NCBI RefSeq assembly: GCF_009604455.1
Contig: NZ_WEGL01000002.1
Coordinates: 1,364,923 to 1,428,922, forward strand
Direction of reading: 5' to 3'
Origin: Streptomyces sp. RB17
GTDB lineage: Bacteria > Actinomycetota > Actinomycetes > Streptomycetales > Streptomycetaceae
DNA: 64,000 nt
In this document: positions 24,830 to 34,613 of the stretch, piece by piece
How positions within the stretch are numbered: the stretch's first letter is position 1
How the letters are laid out: every line of letters starts with the position of its first letter
Position numbers and translations under genes: made by a program
The notes under the pieces: generated by a model
What the model was told of the DNA's origin: nothing
What the model saw: the letters and a program-made list of their open reading frames with translations, nothing else
The model's database searches: none

Positions 24830-25063
24830 GTGCGACGAGCAGTGAGCTGGTACGTGACGTCCCCTTCGACTGCATCGGTCCAGGAGGCCTGCCCGCTGGC
24901 CGCTCGGGGCTGCCGTACCGGGCTGCGACAGCCCGACTGGCAGCTGATGTCCAGCCACGCCACGTCAGGCGGCCGCGTCGAGTACTGCCGGTGCACTTGT
25001 GCGGCGCTGGTGATCCTCCACGAGGGGGAGGTGGCGGCCTTTGCGACACCCGACCCCGCCTAG
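24830..25063 (+). CDS. Small cysteine-containing hypothetical protein, 77 aa
   Basis: GTG at 24830 follows GGAAGGA, and the frame is 59 bases behind the MFS gene, so the two could be cotranscribed. The product (RRAVSWYVTSPSTAS, QPDWQLMSSHATSGGRVEYC, RCTCAALVILHEGEVAAF) resembles small actinobacterial proteins with a short Cys-rich centre (Cys 53, 55, 57), but I cannot name the family. The stop codon TAG at 25061-25063 coincides with the presumed terminal repeat of the IS701-type remnant, so the original C-terminus may have been replaced by the insertion. Confidence 0.6.
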   Translation: MRRAVSWYVTSPSTASVQEACPLAARGCRTGLRQPDWQLMSSHATSGGRVEYCRCTCAALVILHEGEVAAFATPDPA

Positions 25064-25949
25064 TACTCCAGTCGCAGTTCGCTATCGCCGCTGGTCAGAG
25101 CTGCATTTCTGAGTCTACTCGACTGACGTGACGTCAGGTTGAGCAAGTTCGTGACCTTGGGTTCGGCGGCGGTAATGTCAGCGGCGGGCGGTGGCCTGTG
25201 GCGACGCCGCCAGCGGGACCAGTTCAGTGTGTGGTCGGTGCGCCGCAGGTGCGTCAACGAAGGACGGTCAGCTGCCAGGAGTCGCCGGATTTCCGCCACG
25301 GTGAGCGGTGCGAGAGTGTCGGAACCGTTTCTGCGGCCCCCTTTTCATTCCCTGTAGCGCCGGCCATCGCGGCGAGGAAGGCGTGGGCGAGCACGGCGAG
25401 CGTTATGTGCCGGTACCAGCCCGGGTAGCGGCGGACCTCGTACTGATCCAGACCGCACTCGTTCTTCGCGGCCTGGAACGCCTCCTCGATCGCCCAGCGG
25501 GTCCCGGCGATGCGCACCAGTTCAGCGACGGTGGTGCCGATGGGCGCATAGGCGAGGTAGTAGGCGAGCTCGTCCGGGCGGGCCACGCTGCGACGGGCCA
25601 GTACCCACCGGTCGCGGGTGGGCTGATCGCCGTCGAAGTCCGCGATGGCGGGCAGCTTTGCTGCGGCCCAGTCGTAGACGCGTGGCCCCTTCGGCCGGCT
25701 TGAGCATGACCAGCGGGACGGGGAGCTGGATGGCGGCCGGGCGATGGCCGGGACCACCGCAACGGGTGGCGATGTCGAGCAGGTCAGCGATCGCCCCACG
25801 GGAGTCTGCGGACTTGCCGGGGCTGCCACAGGCGGCCCCGGCCGCCTGTCCGCGGCCCGCCGGCGTGTGCCGAGGCGGCGCGGTTCTCCGCGCAGCCCGG
25901 CACACCGAGCCCGACGGGCGGGTGGGCCGGCCCGGCGCTGTGCGGTCTG
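25061..25949 (-). pseudogene. IS701-family transposase remnant
   Basis: The minus strand carries VYDWAAAKLPAIADFDGDQP, RDRWVLARRSVARPDELAYY, TTVAELVRIAGTRWAIEEAF and AKNECGLDQYEVRRYPGWYR (about 25690-25300), then in another frame LTVAEIRRLLAADRPSLTH and WSRWRRRHR. These are the C-terminal blocks of IS701-type transposases, including the catalytic-Glu region (AIEEAFQAAKNECGLDQYE). The N-terminal half between about 25700 and 25949 is degraded beyond reading. The left edge, TAGTACTCCAGTCGCAGTTC at 25061-25080, looks like the terminal inverted repeat of Streptomyces IS elements. Confidence 0.8.
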
Positions 25950-27224
25950 TCAGCCCATGTCGGTCAGGAGGGCGGTCAGTTCCTTCTCCTGCTGCGCAGA
26001 CGACATCGGCGGGTTCGAGTGATCGATGCCGAAGGTCTTGAGCATCTTGTCCATCTGGGCGTCGATGGAGGTCCAGCCGGTCTGGTCCAGCGGCTGCAGC
26101 GAGGCCTGGTCGGCATCCCACAGGTCACGCAGTGACTGGGCGGCCGCGTGGGCCCCGGCCGCGTCCCCCGAGCGTGCGTCCTTGAGCGAGGTGGACGCGA
26201 GGGTCCGCAGCGCGCCGACCTTCGCGGGCGGGAACTTCTTCACCGCCTGGCCGGGAGCCATCTGGACGGCGGAGGTGTTGTCTTCCTCCGGCGCCGGGCC
26301 GACGTGCGGCTGACCGTGGGCCCAGACCAGCAGGCCCGCGGTGGCGACGGCCAGCACTCCGAAGCCGGCAAGCGCGACGCGCTCCTTGCCCGGGTTGCTG
26401 GTGGCCGGTGCGGCGTGGGTCGCCTCGTGGGTCTCGGTCACGTCCGAGCGCGTCACGGTCAGGTAGACCACCGTCGCCAGGATCAGGCCGAGGAAGATCA
26501 GGCTGGTGGTGAACGTGCCCAGCGCGAGACCGGTCGGGTCGCCCGGGTTCTGGGCGACCTTGGGGGAGGCGAGCCAGTCGCCGATGTTCGCGCCCAGCGG
26601 GCGGGTCAGGATGTAGGCGAGCCAGAAGGACAGCACCGGGTTCGCGCCGAACCTCCACAGCGCCGTGATCGCCGCGATGAGGCCGAGCGGAAGCAACACC
26701 GAGACGCCCGGGCTCCAGCCGGTCAGCTCCAGAGTCCAGTCGCCGGTCGCGGTGCCGAGCGCGAAGGTGACCAGGACGGTCAGCCAGTAGAACGACTCCC
26801 GCGAGAATGTGGTGACCGAGTGGATCGACAGCGTGCGCTCACGCAGCCACCACATGCCGAAGACCACCGCGAGCAGCACCGAGAAGACCGCGGAACTGAT
26901 CCACAGCGGCACGTTCAGCTGGTCGGTCAGGATGTCGGTGTACAAGGTGCCCGTGACGCTGACAACGACGACGGTCAGCCAGTAGGGGAACGGGACGTAC
27001 CGCTTCAGCCGCAGCTGGACGGCGAGGACCACCACGAAAACCGCGGTGAAGATCCAGGCCGTGTTCACCAGGCCGACGCCCAGCTTCATGTTGATCCAGT
27101 CGGCGAAACTCTCACCCACCGTCGTGCAAAGGATCTTGATCACCCAGAACCAGAGGGTGACCTCGGGAACCTTGTTGAGCATGAGGCGCCCGCGGCGCGT
27201 GGGTGCTTCCGTTGTCGTTGTCAT
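25950..27224 (-). CDS. COG4705-type multipass membrane protein with periplasmic/extracytoplasmic tail
   Basis: The 424-residue protein has about ten hydrophobic helices in its first 280 residues. Several are joined by repeated motifs typical of COG4705 membrane-anchored proteins: TTVGESFADWIN, TGTLYTDILTDQLN, LGTATGDWTLEL and TRPLGANIGDWLASP, each with an acidic G-x-x-D-x element. A further helix near 287-305 is followed by a soluble C-terminal domain of about 110 residues. Function is unknown; homologues often accompany two-component systems. It is the last gene of the response regulator/kinase operon, and tandem regulator-like half-sites precede its start. Confidence 0.82.
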   Translation of the reverse strand: MTTTTEAPTRRGRLMLNKVPEVTLWFWVIKILCTTVGESFADWINMKLGVGLVNTAWIFTAVFVVVLAVQLRLKRYVPFPYWLTVVVVSVTGTLYTDILTDQLNVPLWISSAVFSVLLAVVFGMWWLRERTLSIHSVTTFSRESFYWLTVLVTFALGTATGDWTLELTGWSPGVSVLLPLGLIAAITALWRFGANPVLSFWLAYILTRPLGANIGDWLASPKVAQNPGDPTGLALGTFTTSLIFLGLILATVVYLTVTRSDVTETHEATHAAPATSNPGKERVALAGFGVLAVATAGLLVWAHGQPHVGPAPEEDNTSAVQMAPGQAVKKFPPAKVGALRTLASTSLKDARSGDAAGAHAAAQSLRDLWDADQASLQPLDQTGWTSIDAQMDKMLKTFGIDHSNPPMSSAQQEKELTALLTDMG

Positions 27225-27244
27225 GCACTGAGGTTTACGCGAGG

Positions 27245-27261
27245 AACCTGCACGTAACCTG
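27245..27261 (-). promoter_or_regulatory. Direct repeat resembling an OmpR/PhoB-type binding site
   Basis: On the minus strand CAGGTT occurs twice with starts exactly 11 bases apart (27261-27256 and 27250-27245), the spacing used by tandem OmpR/PhoB-family dimers. It lies between the kinase stop and the ATG of the COG4705 gene; a related inverted half-site (AGGTTTAC on the plus strand, about 27230) follows. The response regulator of this operon probably binds here. Confidence 0.5.
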
Positions 27262-27262
27262 A

Positions 27263-28521
27263 CTACGTGGCCGCACGGGCGGCCGGGAGCGTCACCTCGA
27301 CGTGGCCGCGGCCGTCCGCGATCGCGCGGACTTCCACACCGGCCGAGGCGGCGATGCGCCGGACCACCGGCAGCCCCAGCCCGTACCCGCCGCCGCTGGT
27401 CACACCCGCTTCAAAGACCCGGTCGACGTCCGCGGGATCGAACCCGGGGCCGTCGTCCAGGACATCGACCACGATTGCCTCATCCTGGATGCGCGCGGTG
27501 ATCCACACACGTGACCGCGCATGCCGCAGGCCGTTCTCCAGCAGGGGCGACAGCAGCGACACGGCGACGTCGGCCGCCATGGCAACCTCGGTCTTCGCGG
27601 GAAAGGCGACCTCGACCGCGCGGCCGGCGATCGCCTGCAGCGCGGCGGAGCGCAGATCGCATCGGGTACCAGCGTCTGTCCGTGCGCGCGCGGCGCGCAG
27701 AATCGTCGTGATCGCCGTATCGAGGCGGTCGACCTCGTTCAGCACCGCCTCCGGCGGCACCGGCTCTCCGGACAGCTGCGCCAGCTGAGCCTCGGCCCGA
27801 AGGACCGTGAGCGGTGTCCGCAGCTCGTGGGCGATCTCATCGGTGAGCCGGCGCTCGTCCGCCAGAGCGTTGTCGACGCGCTCCAGCAGGCTGTCCAGGG
27901 TCCGCCCCAGTTCCCCGAACTCGTCGCGGGGGACTCCGAGGTTGAAGCGGCGCCCGGGTTCGTGATGGCCCCAGTCGTCGGCGAGGGCGGCCATCTCCTG
28001 CACGACCCGCAGCGCGCGGCGCACTGCGAGGTGTGCGACACCGCCGGCCAGGAGGATTGCGAGGCCGCCCAGGATCAGCGACAAGGCCAGGCTGCGCTGC
28101 GCGGATGTCTCGTAGGGCGTGAGGTCCACCCGGACGATCACCATGACGTGGTGGCCGTCGATCGGGACCTGCCGCGCGTACAGGAGGTAGTTGCCGACGG
28201 CGGCGGTCTGCGATCGCCCTGAGCCTGCCAGCGCCTCGACGCGCCCGACCACGCTTGCCGGTACGTTCCCGTCGATCAGGCGGCCGTCGGCATACACCCA
28301 GGCGACCTCGTCCAGCGCCTCGCTGCTGTTCTCCGTCAGTACGACACGGCCGCCCACTGCGGTGACGTTCGCCGCGACCGCCTCGGCGCGGGTACGCGCC
28401 AGATCGTGCGCGTCGGCGTCCGTCACCCCGCTCAGCATCACGTGCGAGACCACGACCAGTATCGCGACCACGGCGGTGGCGATCAGTACAGTGAGCGCGA
28501 CGACCCTGCTGCGGAATCCCG

Positions 28522-28531
<10 letters not shown>
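27263..28531 (-). CDS. Sensor histidine kinase
   Basis: This 422-residue membrane kinase has a first transmembrane helix at about 10-33, an extracytoplasmic sensor loop of about 110 residues, a second helix at 147-166 and a HAMP region to about 220. The phosphorylated His 235 sits in LTDEIAHELRTPLTVLRAEA. The ATP-binding domain has LLENGLRHA (N box, Asn 333), DVLDDGPGFDPADVDRVFEA (G1/F) and GGGYGLGLPVVRRI (G2). It overlaps the regulator gene by ten bases and should phosphorylate that partner. The signal is unknown; the loop shows no known sensor domain. Confidence 0.93.
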
Positions 28532-29175
<644 letters not shown>

Positions 29176-29211
29176 GTGCTGACCATAGATACTCCCGTCC
29201 CAGTTCTCCAT

Positions 29212-29755
29212 CTGCCCTGGTCAGCCGCATAATCCACGTCGCGATGATCGACCTCACAACCCGCAGGCCCACCCGCGAATCCACCCCGAACTGGCGCGAC
29301 ACCTGAACTTCGAACCAAACAACCTTACCGGGACAAAACGCTGTTTAAGCCGATATTTCAACTGGTGCCTGGACTCATTGGCGCAGGCGGTCCAGGAGTC
29401 CGTCGGGCACGGGGTAGGGAGGTTCATGAGGCCGAGTCGCAGCGCGCGCGGTAGGGAAGGGGCTGCAGATGCACATCGCGCTCGGGGTCCCATCGGACAC
29501 GCGCCGAGGCCCGCTTCAGCTGCCGCTTCCACGTTGCTCGGTCGGAGCGCAGTCCGCGCTCGTGGTGGGACAGGCACGCGTGCCCCCGCGCCCCTTCGAA
29601 CCCTTCACCCCCGTGTGCACTGTCCGGCCCCGCTTCGAAAGAGTTCGGTTTCTCGCGACGGACGCCGCCTGCCTCCTCGTAGAGCAGACGATGGCACCAC
29701 CCGTACCGCTACGCACCACCACCCCTGGTCCGACTCGCGAACCTACGAGGTACCT
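29212..29755. other. Long intergenic region between divergent units
   Basis: No protein-coding gene is convincing here. The part around 29315-29370 is unusually AT-rich for this genome (ACAACCTTACCGGGACAAAA, then CGATATTTCAAC) and may hold promoters for the two-component operon or for the secreted protein. I could not define boxes with confidence. Confidence 0.5.
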
Positions 29756-31573
29756 GTGGCTTTCCTCTCGACACTCCGTCTTCACCGCCACCCGCGGTCG
29801 CGGGGGCGTCTCGCCGTCGCGTTGCTGGCACTCATCGCCGGAACCCTGCCGAGTGTGTCGGCCGACGCCGCCACCCCGCCCTCCGGATCGGTCAGCGACA
29901 CTGCGCCCACGACCACGTGGAGCGCCGGTCCCTTCGCCGTCCCGAACGTCTCCGGCACTGCCGGGACGGTGAGCTGCGGGAATGCGCAACTCTGCGACGA
30001 CTACACCCTGAAGGTGTCGGTGCCCGTGGGCTACGACGCCGGTCACAGCCTGCGCATCGATGTCAAGTGGCCGGACTCCGCCGCCGACTTCGACCTGTAC
30101 GTCCTCGACGCGGACGGCCGAGAGGTTGCCGCCTCCGCCTCTTCCAGCGACCCGGAGACCGTGCTGCTTCCGGCGGTGACGGCCTCGTACACCGTGCGCG
30201 TGGTGCCGTACGCCCCGCTCGGCGACAGCTTCACCGGCACCGCGAGCCTGGTCGCCGATCCGGCCGATCCGACGCCGAGTACGGCGACCCCGCCGACGTA
30301 CGCGAACTCCTCGGCGCCCGACAGCATCAAGGACGCGCACAACGCCGGAGAACCCTCGATCGGCGTCGACCGCGCAACCGGTGCCGCGATGTTCCAGGCG
30401 TACACCTCGACGCTGAAGGTCACCTACGACGGCGCCGGCGCCGCCACCTGGCAGGACAAGAGCGCCAACGCGGCCAACGGCTGTCCCCAGGGCAGCACCA
30501 CCAGCCTCGACCCGATCCTGTTCACCGACCCGGCGACCCACCGCACCTTCGAGTCGCAGCTCGCCGGCAAGACCGCTCTGACCTGCTACACCGACGACGA
30601 CGGCGAGACGTGGACGCCGACAGGCGGCTCGGGCATCAACTCCGGTGTGGACCACCAGACCATCGGTGGCGGCCCCTTCGCCACGGGCGCGCCGGGCGCC
30701 GTCACGGCGTACCCCGACGCCGTCTACTACTGCTCCCAGGACATCGCCGACGCCTCCTGCGCGGTCAGCCGGGACGGCGGTCTGACGTACGGGCCCGCCG
30801 TTGCGATGTACTCGCTGCTGGACTGCGGCGGCCTGCACGGGCATGTGAAGGTCGCCCCGGACGGCACGGTGTACGTGCCCAACAAGGGCTGCGGCGGCAA
30901 CCAGGCCGTGGCCGTCTCCGAGGACAACGGGCTTACGTGGACCGTCCGCAAGAACCCGTCCAGTACCCCCGGTGACTCCGACCCGAGCGTCGGAATCGGC
31001 GCCGGCGGGACTGTGTACATGGGCTACCAGAACAGCGACGGCACCGCGCGGATCGCCGCCAGCCACGACAAGGGCAGGACGTGGCTGTACGACCAGAACG
31101 TGGGCGCGTCCCTCGGCATCAAGAACATCGTCTTCCCCGCCGTGACCGCGGGCGACGACAACCGCGCCGCCTTCACCTTCCTGGGCACCACCACCGGGGG
31201 CAACTACCAGGACACAGCCAACTTCAAGGGCGTCTGGCACCTGTACGTTGCAACCACGTACGACGGCGGCCAGTCCTGGGCCACCGTCGACGCCACCCCC
31301 ACCGACCCGGTACAGAAGGGGTCCATCTGCACGGGCGGCACCACCTGCGGCCAGGACCGCAACCTCCTGGACTTCATCGACGTCACCCTCGACGCCCAGG
31401 GCCGCGTGCTCGCCGCCTACGCCGACGGCTGCACCGGCACCTGCGCCACCGGCGGCGCTCAAAACTACGACGCACTGGCTTCCATCGCCCGCCAGTCCTC
31501 CGGCAACACGCTGTACGGCGCGTACGACGCCGTGGTCGCCGGCGAGCACAAGAAATCCAAGGGAGGCCGCTAG
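29756..31573 (+). CDS. Secreted Asp-box (sialidase-fold) repeat protein
   Basis: The 605-residue protein starts with GTG at 29756 after CGAGG and has a signal peptide (RLAVALLALIAGTLPSVSADAA). Residues of about 60-165 form a beta-sandwich like pre-peptidase C-terminal modules (DFDLYVLDADGREVAAS). The rest contains at least five Asp-box motifs of the BNR/sialidase propeller: TDDDGETW, SRDGGLTY, SEDNGLTW, SHDKGRTW and TYDGGQSW. I cannot find the arginine triad of true sialidases with confidence, so a glycosidase or a binding propeller are both possible. A lipoprotein gene begins one base after its stop, so they form a unit. Confidence 0.82.
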   Translation: MAFLSTLRLHRHPRSRGRLAVALLALIAGTLPSVSADAATPPSGSVSDTAPTTTWSAGPFAVPNVSGTAGTVSCGNAQLCDDYTLKVSVPVGYDAGHSLRIDVKWPDSAADFDLYVLDADGREVAASASSSDPETVLLPAVTASYTVRVVPYAPLGDSFTGTASLVADPADPTPSTATPPTYANSSAPDSIKDAHNAGEPSIGVDRATGAAMFQAYTSTLKVTYDGAGAATWQDKSANAANGCPQGSTTSLDPILFTDPATHRTFESQLAGKTALTCYTDDDGETWTPTGGSGINSGVDHQTIGGGPFATGAPGAVTAYPDAVYYCSQDIADASCAVSRDGGLTYGPAVAMYSLLDCGGLHGHVKVAPDGTVYVPNKGCGGNQAVAVSEDNGLTWTVRKNPSSTPGDSDPSVGIGAGGTVYMGYQNSDGTARIAASHDKGRTWLYDQNVGASLGIKNIVFPAVTAGDDNRAAFTFLGTTTGGNYQDTANFKGVWHLYVATTYDGGQSWATVDATPTDPVQKGSICTGGTTCGQDRNLLDFIDVTLDAQGRVLAAYADGCTGTCATGGAQNYDALASIARQSSGNTLYGAYDAVVAGEHKKSKGGR

Positions 31574-32041
31574 GTGAAGCCGTTCGCCCCGGCTGCCGTG
31601 CTGGTCGGCGCCGTCCTCGGTCTGGCGGCCGTCACCGGATGCTCGCCCACGCCCCGGAACGCCGGGCCCTTGCGTGCGACGCCATACACGGCCGCGTCCG
31701 CGCCCGGCGGCTGCCCCACCGCCGCCTCACTGCCGATTCCCAAGGACTTCCCGGCGGATCTGCCGGTGCCCGAGGGCGCGGTCGTGACCTCGGTGCAGCA
31801 CCGCACCGGCGGCCGGCTGATCGTCGCCACGGTCGTACGGAGCGGCTTCGACGCCACCCTGGCCTTTCTGCACGAGCAGCTCCCCAAGGCCGGATTCACC
31901 GCGAAGGACGGTGAGGTGGAGAAGGACGACGCAGAGACGAACTTCTCCTCCGCGACCGTCCGGGGCCGCTGGACGCTGCGGAAGATGCCCGACTGCGAGG
32001 GAGGGGTTTACGTGACGTACCTGACGTCCGCGGTCTCCTGA
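31574..32041 (+). CDS. Small lipoprotein, 155 aa
   Basis: GTG at 31574 directly follows the stop of the Asp-box protein and has GGGAGG upstream inside that gene. The product has a lipoprotein signal (AAVLVGAVLGLAAVTGC, lipidated Cys 23), a proline-rich spacer, then a domain with LPIPKDFPADLPVPEGAVVT and LAFLHEQLPKAGFTAKDGEV, which resembles membrane-anchored proteins seen in many Streptomyces. No enzyme motif is evident. Strict coupling suggests it works with the secreted propeller at the cell surface. Confidence 0.82.
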   Translation: MKPFAPAAVLVGAVLGLAAVTGCSPTPRNAGPLRATPYTAASAPGGCPTAASLPIPKDFPADLPVPEGAVVTSVQHRTGGRLIVATVVRSGFDATLAFLHEQLPKAGFTAKDGEVEKDDAETNFSSATVRGRWTLRKMPDCEGGVYVTYLTSAVS

Positions 32042-32379
32042 ACTCGGCCCGGCCGAGGCCTCTTCCCGGCCGGTAGAACCGCGAGTGGCCACCTTTCGCG
32101 GCGAGCGGCACCGCGTGCGACGACGGCCGAAGGGTGGCCCCTCGGACTGGAAGACCGCTGGTGAACAGGTCCACCGCGAGCCTGACAGGCCGACCTGCCA
32201 AAGGACGGCGAGACGGTAGCCCTGGACCAACGATCAGATGACCCACGTCATCCGGTCTCGCTGCCAGGCGGCTGGGAAGCGACCCTCTCGGGCTGCTGGC
32301 AGGCCGAGCTCTGGCGCGTATGCCTGGTAGACGATGAGTGTGGAGTCGGTGCACGCCGTCGAATTACCTGGGCAAGGGG
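32042..32379. other. Gap without a recognisable gene
   Basis: Open frames on the minus strand are shadows without start signals. No repeat, RNA or conserved fragment was recognised before the transposase remnant begins. Confidence 0.5.
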
Positions 32380-32930
32380 TTGCTGAGCCTGCGGTAGCAG
32401 ATCAAGGCGGCGGCGATGCCGGCGAAAGCCGGGAAGTATTCCGCTTTGCGCTCGTAGCGACGGTGCAGTCATCGGCATCCCGACAGCCAGGGCGGCCCAG
32501 TCGACGAGAGTCCTCGACGCCTCGGCGGGCTATACGGGGCGTGATGTTGCGGGAGCGCAGCCACCGCCGCAGTTGGTCGAACTCGCATCCCTTGTCCGCA
32601 CGGAGTTCGGCGGGCTTGCGTCGCCGCGGTCCCCGACGGGAGCGGACGGGCGGGATGCCGCGCACGAGAGGTTCGAGCCCTTGGCTGTCGTGGGTGTTCG
32701 CGGCGGAGATACCGATGGCTTGCCCCACACCCTGGCCCGGCTCCACTCGGTGAACCGCCGGTGGGCTGTCGCCCCAGACGGGCCGAAGCCCAGAGGGAGT
32801 TGTCGCCAGGTGCACCCGGTCGTCGCCACGAACACGATCGCAGCCAACACCTGCCGATCCCCTTACCAGGGCGGGGGCGACGCCGCGTCAGGTACCAGCC
32901 GCTCCACCATCGTCGTCACGGCCGTCAGCT
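32380..32930 (-). pseudogene. IS5-type transposase remnant, relative of the one at 19.2-19.8 kb
   Basis: Minus-strand pieces read MVERLVPDAASPPPW, then LAAIVFVATTGCTWRQLPLG with FGPSGATAHRRFTEWSRARV, then in another frame LEPLVRGIPPVRSRRGPRRR, KPAELRADKGCEFDQLRRWL and ITPRIARRGVEDSRRLGRPG. The catalytic middle is missing and frames change, as in the copy at 19.2 kb. The two remnants share the same architecture, including the loss of the central segment. Confidence 0.75.
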
Positions 32931-33000
32931 CAGCGATCAAGCCAGTTGAGACGGTCTCCAAGCCTGCGCATTCGTGGGGACTGCCCATGCATGCCGGGCG

Positions 33001-33762
33001 TCAGCGGGGCGCCATGCGAAGGGCCCCGTCCAGCCGGACTGTTTCGCCGTTGAGCATGGGGTTGGTGAGGACGTGCTCCACCAGAGCGGCGTATTCGTCC
33101 GGGGCGCCGAGGCGGGCGGGGTGCGGGACCTGTGCGCCGAGTGCCGCCCGGGCCGCGTCCGGCAGACCCGCGAGCATGGGGGTCTCGAACAGGCCCGGCG
33201 CGATACTCACCACCCGTATCAGGCTCTCGGCGAGGTCACGGGCCAATGGAAGCGTCATTCCGCTGACGCCTGCCTTGGACGCGGCGTAGGCGGCCTGGCC
33301 GATCTGCCCGTCGAACGCGGCCACCGAAGCCGTCGTGACCATGACGCCGCGCTCGCCCGCGATCGGCTGCTGCGCGGCGATGCGCCGGGCGGCGAGCTGG
33401 ACGACGTTGAAGGTTCCGGCCAGGTTGACCTCGAGCACGCTGCGGAAGGCGGCGAGGCCGGAGACCGGATCCCCCGCCGGCAGGCGGATTCCGCGGAGGA
33501 TTCCGGCGCATGTGACGACGGCGCGCAGGGGTCCCAGTACCTCGGCCGCGTCCAGGGCGCGCGCCACCTGCTCCGCGCTGGTGACGTCGGCCGCGACGAA
33601 GCGCGCCTGGTCTCCCAGCTCTTCAGCGGCTCTTGCCCCGTCCGAGGCCGGGAGATCGACGAGTACGACCCTGCCTCCGGCCTCGACGAGCCGGTGCGCG
33701 GTCGCCAGGCCCAGGCCTGACCCGCCTCCGGTGATCAGTGCGACGTTTCCCGTGATGCGCAA
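33001..33762 (-). CDS. SDR family dehydrogenase (type II hydroxyacyl-CoA dehydrogenase-like)
   Basis: The 253-residue protein has the Rossmann motif TGGGSGLGLATA near the start, VTCAGIL as the N-A-G equivalent, the catalytic serine in VTTASVAAF and YxxxK in QAAYAASKAG. The GQIGQAAYAASKAGVSGMTL block resembles 17-beta-HSD type 10/3-hydroxyacyl-CoA dehydrogenases. I place the start at TTG 33762 because GAGGAG lies seven bases upstream; a TTG at 33777 is open but lacks such a site. It is the last gene of the ABC-transporter operon, beginning just beyond the stop of the preceding ATPase (33774). Its link to the transported compound is unknown. Confidence 0.88.
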   Translation of the reverse strand: MRITGNVALITGGGSGLGLATAHRLVEAGGRVVLVDLPASDGARAAEELGDQARFVAADVTSAEQVARALDAAEVLGPLRAVVTCAGILRGIRLPAGDPVSGLAAFRSVLEVNLAGTFNVVQLAARRIAAQQPIAGERGVMVTTASVAAFDGQIGQAAYAASKAGVSGMTLPLARDLAESLIRVVSIAPGLFETPMLAGLPDAARAALGAQVPHPARLGAPDEYAALVEHVLTNPMLNGETVRLDGALRMAPR

Positions 33763-33773
33763 CGTGCTGCTCC

Positions 33774-34613
33774 TCAAGCTGTCAGGAGGGTCTGTGTGTA
33801 GGGGTGGGACGGGCGGGTGGTGAGCTGGTGGGCGGTGCCCTCCTCGACGAGGGTTCCGCGGCGCACAACGGCCGCGCGGTGCGCGATGTGGCGGATCACG
33901 TCGAGGTCGTGGGAGATGAAGAGGTACGCGACACCGAGGGTGTGTTGGAGTTCGACGAGCAGGTTGAGGACGTGCGCCTGCACGGACAGGTCCAGGGCGC
34001 TGGTCGGCTCGTCGCAGACGATCAGGTCGGGTTCGAGGACGATGGCGCGGGCGATGGCGATGCGCTGGCGCTGTCCCCCGGAGAAGGCGGCAGGGTATCG
34101 CTCGGCGGCGTCCGCGGTCAGACCGACCAGGTTCAGGGTGTCACTCACCCGTGCCGCGGCCTGGCTGCGGGTGTGCCGCCGCGTGACGTGCAAGGGCTCG
34201 CTCAAGGTCTGGCCGATGGTGCGTGAGGGGTTGAGCGAACCGTAGGGGTCCTGGAACACCACCTGGATGTGCCGGGCGAGCCGGCGGCGCCGCGCGGGCG
34301 GTGCGTGCGTGATGTCCTCGTCGTGGACGGCGCCGTGGAAGACGATGCGCCCTGCGGTGGGCCGCACCAGGCCCAGGATCGCGTTGCCGATCGTGGACTT
34401 ACCGGAGCCCGACTCGCCCAGTAGGCCCAGGGTTTCCCCGCGGGAGAGGCGCAGGGTGACACCGTCGACGGCGGGGCGCAGTGGGCCCCGGATCCGGCCG
34501 CGCCGCCCGTAGGAGACGCTCAGGTCGTGCACCTCCAGCAGCGGCTCGGCCGCGGTGGGCGGTGGCCGCTCGGCCACATTGGCGTCAGGAGGGTACGGCG
34601 GTCGCTCGGTCAC
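33774..34613 (-). CDS. Oligopeptide-type ABC transporter ATP-binding protein (DppF/OppF-like)
   Basis: The 279-residue ATPase begins with GTG at 34613 after AAGGAG and has Walker A GESGSGKST (66-74), the Q-loop region VVFQDPYGSLNPSRTI, the signature FSGGQRQRIAIARA, Walker B LIVCDEPTSALD and the switch His in FISHDLDV. The C-terminus (TRPSHPYTQTLL) is the short end of DppF/OppF-type subunits. It overlaps the preceding fusion gene by 29 bases. It should form the ATPase pair with the DppD half of that fusion. Confidence 0.93.
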   Translation of the reverse strand: MTERPPYPPDANVAERPPPTAAEPLLEVHDLSVSYGRRGRIRGPLRPAVDGVTLRLSRGETLGLLGESGSGKSTIGNAILGLVRPTAGRIVFHGAVHDEDITHAPPARRRRLARHIQVVFQDPYGSLNPSRTIGQTLSEPLHVTRRHTRSQAAARVSDTLNLVGLTADAAERYPAAFSGGQRQRIAIARAIVLEPDLIVCDEPTSALDLSVQAHVLNLLVELQHTLGVAYLFISHDLDVIRHIAHRAAVVRRGTLVEEGTAHQLTTRPSHPYTQTLLTA

